Assembly: GCA_000444245.1 (NCBI GenBank)
Contig: ATSW01007250.1
Location: 1 to 27,081, forward strand
Length of the DNA: 27,081 nt
From: Botryllus schlosseri
Taxonomy: Eukaryota; Chordata; Ascidiacea; Stolidobranchia; Styelidae
Reading direction: 5' to 3'
Under the pieces are notes generated by a model. That model had not been told where the DNA came from, did not search any database, and worked only from the letters and a program-made list of their open reading frames with translations. Numbering within the stretch: position 1 is the stretch's first letter; each line of letters opens with the position of its first letter. Position numbers and translations under genes: made by a program. Positions 19,144 to 27,081 of the stretch are shown here, piece after piece.

Positions 19144-19553
19144 TAGGGTTACCATACCATAGGATTTGTCCTTTTTTTTGACTTTTTTGAAAGTGTCCTC
19201 GGAGGACGCCTAAATGTCCTCTTTTTTGAGAACTTGTCCTCTTTTGAGAATTTTGGTTAAATGTACGTGGAAATTGGACTGAGATATAGGAAATCATCGG
19301 CCAAGTAACGGTCCGATGGGTTTTCGGGACTTGAGTCAGAAAATTGACCTTTTTTTAGTCAACCAACGGAAAATATATTAGAAAGCCGGAATTCGGGATT
19401 TGAGCCGGAAAGATGACATTTTTTTATTTTTAGTGAACCGAATAAAAAGTCGGGAAAAATTTACCATATTTTCAGGATTTTACTCCAGTATGATAAGTCT
19501 GAAAATTTTGAAAAAGTGTCTACTTTTCAGATTTCCAAAATATGGTAACCCTA
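19144..19553. mobile_element. hAT-like MITE, third copy, intact ends
   Basis: Starts TAGGGTTACCATACC at 19144 and ends TATGGTAACCCTA at 19553, 410 bp, inverted relative to the copy at 13426. The flanks 19136-19143 and 19554-19561 are both ATATATCG, a perfect 8-bp duplication, placing the family in the hAT superfamily. Internal GTCCTCGGAGGAC and GAGGACA motifs recur in all copies. No coding frame. Confidence 0.92.
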
Positions 19554-19561
19554 ATATATCG

Positions 19562-22165
19562 GTACCACGTAGTTATAAAAGTAGCGGTTTATTTCTCTTG
19601 CGTAAGATTTGACTTGATCGGCGTTTTCAGATAAAAATTATTCAAACTATGCTGAAGTTCAGTGACAGGGATTGGTGCATCATCGAACAGATCTTATAAA
19701 CGGAGAGTCGCGATTGATTCGTCATTTGTATGAGGCGGTGTCAGTCGCGCGTGACTAAAATGTTAACAATAAACAAGTCGGACGTCACCCATATGCTGAT
19801 ATACCCATGGTATATTGTGGATGATATATAGCTGCACTTCTGAACTCTATCTGTTGATAATCGCGGCAGTAAAGACAAAGCGTGTCGCCGTTGATAGATA
19901 TCAACCCAGACGTTTTCAGGTAGTCTCACGTCATTAACGGTGAATGCGGTAAATTATGGTAAAATCGAGTCTTCATGACAAAATAGCTTTTCAAGCACAA
20001 TTTATCGGATGACTGTACTCTGGTATTATTGATGGGCTTAGTAATTAAAGACGGCTGCCAAGTGCGAAGCATATACATTATACAGTCAATTCTATCAACC
20101 GATCTCAGAGATTAAAATGCGTAGGGCTACATCTACGGAAACAATCCGAGCTAAATGTGATCCCAATAGTGTTTTCACAATGTCCAAATGCAAATATGAG
20201 ATCGAAAAAAGCGAATTCTTACCCTTGGCTACGTCGAAAGCTGAGTTTGTTTCTGGTATCATATTTGATGCACTATATTTCAATACAAAGGTTATTTTCG
20301 ATTTAATTATGTGTGAAATTATATTTGCCTCACTGAGCATTCATAACACTGAAAATTAGTACCAACCCCGCAAAACCGATTGGATATACAGTATACACTT
20401 AATGTATTATTTTTGAATAACAATTTAATGGACAGGTCCAAACCCTAAAACTGCTCCCGTGCATGGTACAGGTGCAGATATACAGATGAATGAAGGAAAA
20501 TTCTGATGTATACATGCTCAATTGCTGGAAATACACTGTTCAAATATATAATCCTTAAGATGCGAGTGAGGGAAAAAATGCATTACATATCTCAAATATT
20601 CAACTCAGTTTCTTCCACTCTGACTAAATTGTGATCGTAAATTGCAGTTTTCATCTGTCATATCCTGCCTGTCGCACTAATCGAAGCTTCCTCCTGTCGT
20701 TTAGGAGAAAGTTACACGTCACGATGATGTAAAATTGACAACAATCTTCTCTGCCTCATCATATTCTTATAAGATATTCCAGGCGATCTACCGTGCGGTA
20801 TTACGAAAAGACTAGCTATCAAACGCGAACAAATTGATAGTCTTCGTCTCTTTTCACATAGGTTCACGGCCATCTTTTTTCATGATGATCGCTTAATAAC
20901 GAATATAAATAGCTTCGTTGATATGGCGTTATGAACCGTATTTCGTGACTCGCATAACAAAACAATGCAGCGGTGCATCAATGAGATGTGTTGGCGATTA
21001 CGGCGCTAATCGTATACGCTGAGACGCTCTGATCAACACTATTTATATCATGAGTAGGATTTCCTGTTTGAAGTCAAATATAATCACTGCGACTGTATCT
21101 TTCCTGTGCATTTAATCCTTATTACGGCGTAGGTAGCAAACTATTACTGACTAACCAATTTACCCCACTATTTGCAGCCAGTGTGTGGCGTCTTACCTCG
21201 CATGTTGTTACGAGATGAATCGGCCTTCCACAGGCATGCTAATAATCCTAATCCTGAGAACCAAAAATCGAAGCCCAAATAAATCGAATTCCCATTAGAA
21301 CGACACCTATATAAGTTCCAATATTGCATAATTGGATTATCTGCCTCTTCGATTGTCACGCAAATCTATAATTGCACAACAGCGCCCCATATCATATTCT
21401 ATTTATGATCAAGTTTCTTACACAAACAATTACCGTCAACCTCCATTCAGTCGATATGCAAGAATATAACCTTTTGTATTTCAATGATTGATTTTACACA
21501 AGCAATCAGTTAACCTCTGGAATCTAGAAATATATTGAAACGAAAGCCGCACCTTCCCCCAGAGACACTTTGTCACAAAGTATGGGTAAAATAATCATCG
21601 TCCCCCGCCTACTCAGCATTTGCGATCCTCAATTAAATTTACGATGGTATTAGTTACGTGTTTCCAGTATCGCTTGCAATTTATACACCCCAGTATGATA
21701 ACTTCTAAATCCGGAGCGAAGGGGATGCTACCGTCGGAACGCTTGCCCGCCTACTGACCGGAGTTATCGTAATACGAAACGAGAGATGCGATTGCCCCGG
21801 GGTTACGATCTACAAGAAATTATCTTGTAAAATCTCGTCTTTTATATTCCTAAATAGACTTAAAGATCGGGAATCAGTGTTTGCAAACTGAGATAACGGA
21901 TTTCGCGGAAGACGATTTTATTGCAGCGAACGTGTATCCAAAATTAAGTGGCGTTGCAATCGATTCGTCACAGGGACGAATGCGAGAAATTGCCTGCAAG
22001 AGAAGCACCACATGGAACTATTTATGTGATAAGACCACCGATGTTTAGACTTTTGTCCCAATCTATTCCTCTCCAAGTATTGAAGGTAAAGTTGATTCCA
22101 CCGAACCTCGTTGGCGGTATCGCACAGAATCCTAGAATGTAAGTAGACCGTTCAATAAAAGGCCT
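19562..22165. other. No gene supported
   Basis: Contains open frames of up to 81 codons that overlap on both strands at 20095-20359, and an isolated splice-site pair at 21197-21253 (minus). No repeats with ends. Confidence 0.4.
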
Positions 22166-22319
22166 CGCCATCTCATCCATATAAGCGGTGTCTTATAAAA
22201 GCCTAGAAGTGGGCCGTGCTACAAGTCGGCAACTACGGAATAAAATGAAAAAGAAAATTGGCCTGGTGTAAATGACCATAGTAGTCAATAAACACCATGA
22301 ATACCACAAACAACAACAG
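22166..22319 (+). mobile_element. tRNA-like SINE, 3' part of a second copy
   Basis: CTCGCCATCTCATCC, TAAGCGGTG and CTTATAAA, then TGGTGTAAATGACCATA and ACCACAAACAACAACA, match the copy at 23305-23517 in order. This copy has about 60 bp more between the blocks, so the other has an internal deletion. The 5' part is too diverged to place. It ends in a CAA-rich tail. Confidence 0.7.
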
Positions 22320-23294
22320 CAATATTTGATAAAACCGAAAAATGAAGTTGTGTAATGTGGTATACGTGCAATGGTGCATGAAGAGCAAAATGCATTCCAG
22401 CTTGGGTCCCCATTAATTGTATCCCAGATCGGCTAATTCCCAAGATATTATATAGAAATCTGGCGACTGATACCATTATTTTTCCAAATCATGTAAATAT
22501 TGTAAACCAATGTTTTAGCGGTCGTCCCTTGAGCTACCACTGATTTTATCGAATTATTTCAATGTTATTAGCTTCCGTCGTTAATTGTACAATAGACAGG
22601 GACAGGGAGTACGGGAAAATGTGTCTAGAACTTACGTGCCGAACTATGAATGCATAGTGCATACACTAAAACAGTCTTGCAAGTTCCTCAACATTGACAG
22701 CACAAGACCAATCAGAAAGTCAATTTACTGATGAGTTTTTTGTTGCTGTTTTTCGTCAATGAACATCATGTTGAAACGGGATCTGTACTTATACGTGACA
22801 TTAAAGTTGGCTTACTATTTTTTAGATTATACCAATGTCATTGCACTTACTGACACTGATGTGCGTTGATCATGGATTAACAGAAATCAATTTCCACATA
22901 CTTACATACAGATTCGTACTACATATTTGGGATGGCGAGATACGAACAATCGACATTCTAAGGAGTCCCGGGTGGCATCGAAATTATCATTCTTGTTGAT
23001 AACGTAACTCTTCGTGGGAAGGGGCGTATAATTTCAATATTCAAAAACATCCGGTCTCCCTCGAATCATTACAAATAATATGCCCGATTCGGATCCGAGT
23101 ACTCGAACCGTGGTGCCCAGCCATAAAGAAGTTACTGGTTGCGCAATGCGCATTCCTCACAAATACTCCGAAACAGCGTAAAGTTACAAACGATGCCTCC
23201 GTATAAATTAAATGAAGATTAGATTAGGCTATTGGTAGCGAACGCAAACGAATACACAGGATCGAAAAAGTTGAGAACACTAAATTTCGACCCC
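22320..23294. other. No gene supported
   Basis: AT-rich DNA between the two SINE copies; nothing recognisable. Confidence 0.45.
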
Positions 23295-23304
23295 AAGAGC
23301 CACA

Positions 23305-23517
23305 TGTGCGGCGAGATAGCGTGTATTGCTATAATCCACAGCTGCAACACCAATGGGTTGTGGGTTAGATTCCGACCGAGGTCGACTCCGGAATTCCTAC
23401 CTAAGCGTTGGAGGTTTATCTAGGCTCATTCTCGCCATCTCATCCGCGTAAGCGGTGCCTTATAAATGAAGTGGACTGGTGTAAATGACCATAAATACCA
23501 CAAACAACAACAACCCA
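23305..23517 (+). mobile_element. tRNA-like SINE with target duplication
   Basis: The 213-bp unit has a tRNA-like head: GCGAGATAGCGTG as a plausible A box and GTGGGTTAGATTCCGACC as a B box about 40 bases on. A body shared with 22166-22319 follows, ending in a CAA-repeat tail. The flanks 23295-23304 and 23518-23527 are both AAGAGCCACA, as expected for LINE-driven insertion. Which tRNA it derives from, and its LINE partner, are unknown. Confidence 0.75.
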
Positions 23518-23527
23518 AAGAGCCACA

Positions 23528-26500
23528 CGAAGCCACGCAAAGAGCCTAGAGTCGCCCATTTCTGATCTAATCGATATTGCGTAACGAAAACATCTCGTTT
23601 AATATACAAAGAATCACCATCTGCTCTGATTAACGCGAAAATCTTTCAAACGTAATTATCGTGATTACGGATTGAACGCCGTTGCCCTCTGAAAATGTTG
23701 ATAATCTTGAAACGCGTTATTGTGTTTGTGATGCCAAGATGGAAATATGACATCATCTATCCACCAAGATTTTCTTCAGTTTACAACAAGGTTCAACATG
23801 GTAACCCTGAACATATCTCGAGAAATCTTTAAGTGATTGAAAGTAATATTCCACGGGTCGCGAAAATCCCACGAAGTCATTTTCAAGGTTTTGCGTTCCA
23901 TTGTGCCGTGTCGATAAATTTGTAACTTGATACGAGAGTCAAAATAGGACTCTCATGACTAGGAAAGGCGATACGCTCTCAAGGTGGGATAATAAGGTCG
24001 TGAACTTTGTTACTTGATCCCATAAGCTATTGAAGCACTTGTCAAGCTCGATTCGACAAAACCTGAACTGATTAACTGTTTAGTTCTAGTATGGCCGACA
24101 CGGCCACGACAAACGTCTGCATCATAAAGTTTCAACGGTAAACAGATGCTTGGTGGTACCGTCATTAGTAACAACATTCACGGTTGGAGATAACAATATC
24201 ATGACTGACGAAAAAATCATAATATGTTATTATATTCCGCTAACCGTGTCTTTCCATGTGTCCTATAATGTTACATATTGCAATGATCCGCTGTTTGTCG
24301 GCGACTCTGACACTTCCATGGCGTAAATGTAAGTGGGACGTACAGATTGCCAGATATATTGGCTCCGATATTTCTCCTCTGGGGGAGTACTGCGGAACAT
24401 TTGACGACTTACTAAGTGAGACATAGGAGTTATAAATACTTTACACCATAAATCAAGGTTGTGACCTGTACCTTATTGTAAGTGACCCCGAGACAATTAT
24501 AAACAAATCACGTGTTCGCAATTAATAGGGCCTTCCTGAAATGAGCACTTGACATATAACATTGCAAATATTTTGAGATGCTTCTGGATAACAACATTGC
24601 TCAAAAGTTCGATATCGCATATCGGACTAACATATTGATAATTCGAACGTGGTCACCACTGTACTGTTTTCAACGAGCGCCTGACGTAGCCATGAAGACC
24701 GCTATTAAATGAATGCGACAAAATAACATGATCCGTTTGCGGTCCGCTTTTAACACTGATTCGTACCTAACAGGTTCAATTACTACATTCCATCAGAGTA
24801 GTCGAAAAACAGCTTCACATTTACATCACAATATGACATAATCGTTACTCAAGTTTCCGAATTATGATGATATACCCTGGTACATAAAACGTAAAATATC
24901 TTTTATTATTTATATTATGAAGTGTTGAAGCGACCAATACAGTTGAAGGGAACCTAAATATGGCTTCGCAAAAAGTAAAGATCAAATTTTCACTATTTTC
25001 TTTCAAGAGGCGGGTTAGTCCTGACAGCTCATAAATACTGACATGCATTGACATACTGTAGATCAGAAGCAAAGATTTTGACAAGGGAGCGTCGCCCGTG
25101 GAAAACGACGTTCGTTTAGCCAACTCGCCGTCTATATGGTACCTCATAACAAATCAACTCGTTATTCCCTTGCTTTATTTTTCATCAACTTGTCTGACCT
25201 TTGGTCAGCTGTTGTCTTGTGTTGTATTCGGAACATCTCAGAACCATATAAGAGTTTCCAAAGGAGATGTACTCCAACACAATGCAGGTATAGATATCAA
25301 TGAAGTGCATTTACCTCAATGAAGTTAAAGTTAAAGATGTAACATCTGATTAGGAACGAAGCGTGCGACACGGGCTCTATTCGGAAGCTACGAAGCCACG
25401 TTGCCCGAGGTTACGACATTACCATATTTAGCTTTCGATAACTGTTCGAGTGACTGCCTCAAATATTACCACGAATGAAATCTATATTTGGCCCAAATTA
25501 TATCTCTCACTTTATGATAATGTGTCCGGTGATTTATCGTGCACATTTCGTTTCAGCTTCAACTCACTCTAAAATCTAGATTACTTACGACAGTACTCGC
25601 GTTACGATAAGTTAGACCGCCATCGATGATCAAGATCATTAACCAAACGATACATGCCTGGATACTTTCTGCATATGCTATAAGTTGATCGCCTTGCTGG
25701 TACTTGATACATGGCTGATGCCAGATGAAAGTGATCGCTAATCAATTGAGATGAATTCGATTCTGTGGGCGATACGCAGGAACGTAACGTAGCATATGCT
25801 AGCTCTTCTAAAACAAGACTGTTTCTCCTTTTCTGTCCCCTCTTTCATCAACGCGCCCGTCTGATTATGGGGAAAACATGATGTCGCGAAAAATCTTAAT
25901 CCGATTATAGATGGCATGTGAGCTTCTATTCGAAGCTCGCTTTTTCGGAAGCAGCAGATAGATTACCATCTGATTATACTAACTTGTGTTTAGATGTTTT
26001 GAAAGTGCTCTGTCAATCTATGCCATTGCTGCGAATTACGATGCGGAATTGAGCGTCTAAACTCGCTTTCTGATGTTTCGCGTTGACGTGAGGATTCGAA
26101 AAAGATGATGGATGGTCGAAATGTGTCGTGTGCAGTGCATTGTTCTGAGCGATTTAGTGTGGATTCGCGTGGAAGGAGGGCTTCCCGGAAAATTCATGAG
26201 CCGTACATTGAAGATATAAAAAAATCGGTCTTGCGTGTTGGCGCGCAACCGGGTGAGATGTTCGAAAGCATATAATGCGTTTTGACATCAATCAATTGAC
26301 GTAGGACTGAACTTTATGGCTATTATTGTGGCTAGACCGGGCTTGCATAATACGTATTACGTGATACTGAGGCCCCGGGGGTTATCTTGTTATGTTCGCG
26401 CGTCTGAAATATGACATGTCTTCAACTTCATTTCCACCGCGTCTCTCTTTCTCTCTGTATATGTAGTGTACTTTCTACGCATACACCTCCCTATTTATGG

Positions 26501-27030
26501 TCCATGGATCCGCTTTGTAATGGCCGGGTTAATCCTTTAACTAACCATTCAAACAGCCTCATGTTGTGGAGGTCCTACGATCCGATTCGCATCTTTATAT
26601 AGTCGGCTGAAGAACGAGGTGTCACTATTTCTCAATGTTTCGTGTAAATGTAAGCTTTACGTACTGGCCACAGTCTTCTTTAGAATCGGTACTTGTATCG
26701 AGTGCTTAAATCATTGAATTACTGCAATTATTGCGATAACTCGGGGATGTGGTAATACCAAAATGCGTTAAGACTCGTGTTGGTACTAATCTTAAAGTAT
26801 TGTCATAAAGCTTAAGGTCGTTGACCCGATTTACCTGAGACATACAGGGAATTGGCGATTCTGACGCATCGTAACGACAGATTACATGATGACATGTATG
26901 TATAGATATCAATAATAACATAAAACATTTTGAAAATGTTATTAAATGCGTCACCAGTGTCAACGAAGTCTGGGAAACGTCCCTACAATACAAACCAGTA
27001 AGTTCTTGCCTAGCGTAGACTATGAGGATG
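23528..27030. other. No gene supported
   Basis: Open frames of 56-100 codons only. A small plus-strand frame at 26105-26275 has protein-like composition but no support. No repeats with clear ends. Confidence 0.4.
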
Positions 27031-27033
27031 GTG

Positions 27034-27073
27034 TGAACCTCTGAAAGGTTCAGGTTCGTGTGAACGCGAACCT
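27034..27073. repeat. Clustered GGTTC/GAACC inverted repeats at window edge
   Basis: TGAACCT and AGGTTCA (27034-27040, 27046-27052), then AGGTTCG and CGAACCT (27052-27058, 27067-27073), form two adjacent hairpins. This looks like the subterminal region of a transposon continuing past the window, but no terminus is visible. Confidence 0.4.
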
Positions 27074-27081
27074 TTTTGAAA

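Noticed and set aside
20095-20359. Overlapping 80-codon frames on both strands
   Set aside because: Length is within chance for this base composition, with no motif, splice context or start context.
24845-25322. 100-codon minus frame and overlapping plus frame
   Set aside because: No domain, no splice support, and AT-rich composition like the surroundings.
1-27081. Possible excess of TAGCCTA/TAGGCTA motif
   Set aside because: I count about six against roughly three expected by chance, which is not enough.
1-27081. tRNA, rRNA, CRISPR or operon-like gene sets
   Set aside because: No tRNA cloverleaf, no rRNA signature, no regularly spaced repeats; gene structure is spliced and animal-like.

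Overview
The window is animal nuclear DNA: one spliced gene with GT–AG introns on the minus strand, set among many DNA-transposon remnants and a tRNA-like SINE. I see no operon-like packing, rRNA, CRISPR array or intact mobile-element gene. The phylum cannot be fixed from the sequence. An invertebrate, perhaps a deuterostome, is a guess from the gene family and the mix of hAT repeats.

The one convincing gene lies on the minus strand from about 11051 down to 4550. Eight exons join in a single frame with canonical splice sites. They encode a class C (family 3) seven-transmembrane receptor related to GABA-B receptors, followed by a coiled coil and a cytoplasmic tail of more than 500 residues. 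Three traits fit the orphan receptor GPR156 better than GABBR1 or GABBR2: the first-loop motif SPNLNLV, a short N-terminus with no recognisable Venus-flytrap exons upstream, and a long tail ending in an acidic-serine cluster plus W...WAR. None of the exons falls inside a transposon, although the introns do contain them.

Layout. 1-49: end of a hAT-like MITE. 423-1087: a hAT element with near-perfect target duplication. 1260-4031: a large hAT element, perfect 8-bp duplication, holding a nest of others: a long inverted-repeat (foldback) unit 1640-3325, split by a hAT element 2018-3102 that still carries transposase debris, and a small MITE 3383-3679. 4032-4549: 3' flank of the receptor gene. 4550-11051: the receptor gene, with MITEs in introns at about 6602, 8752-9092 and 9770-9975. 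11437-12178: a hAT element with perfect duplication. 13426-13772 and 19144-19553: two more copies of the MITE seen at position 1. 22166-22319 and 23305-23517: two copies of a tRNA-like SINE. The rest of 12.2-27 kb shows no gene I can support, only weak candidate exons and small palindromes.

The main findings are the GPR156-like receptor and the four-element nest of DNA transposons whose insertion order can be read from intact target-site duplications.
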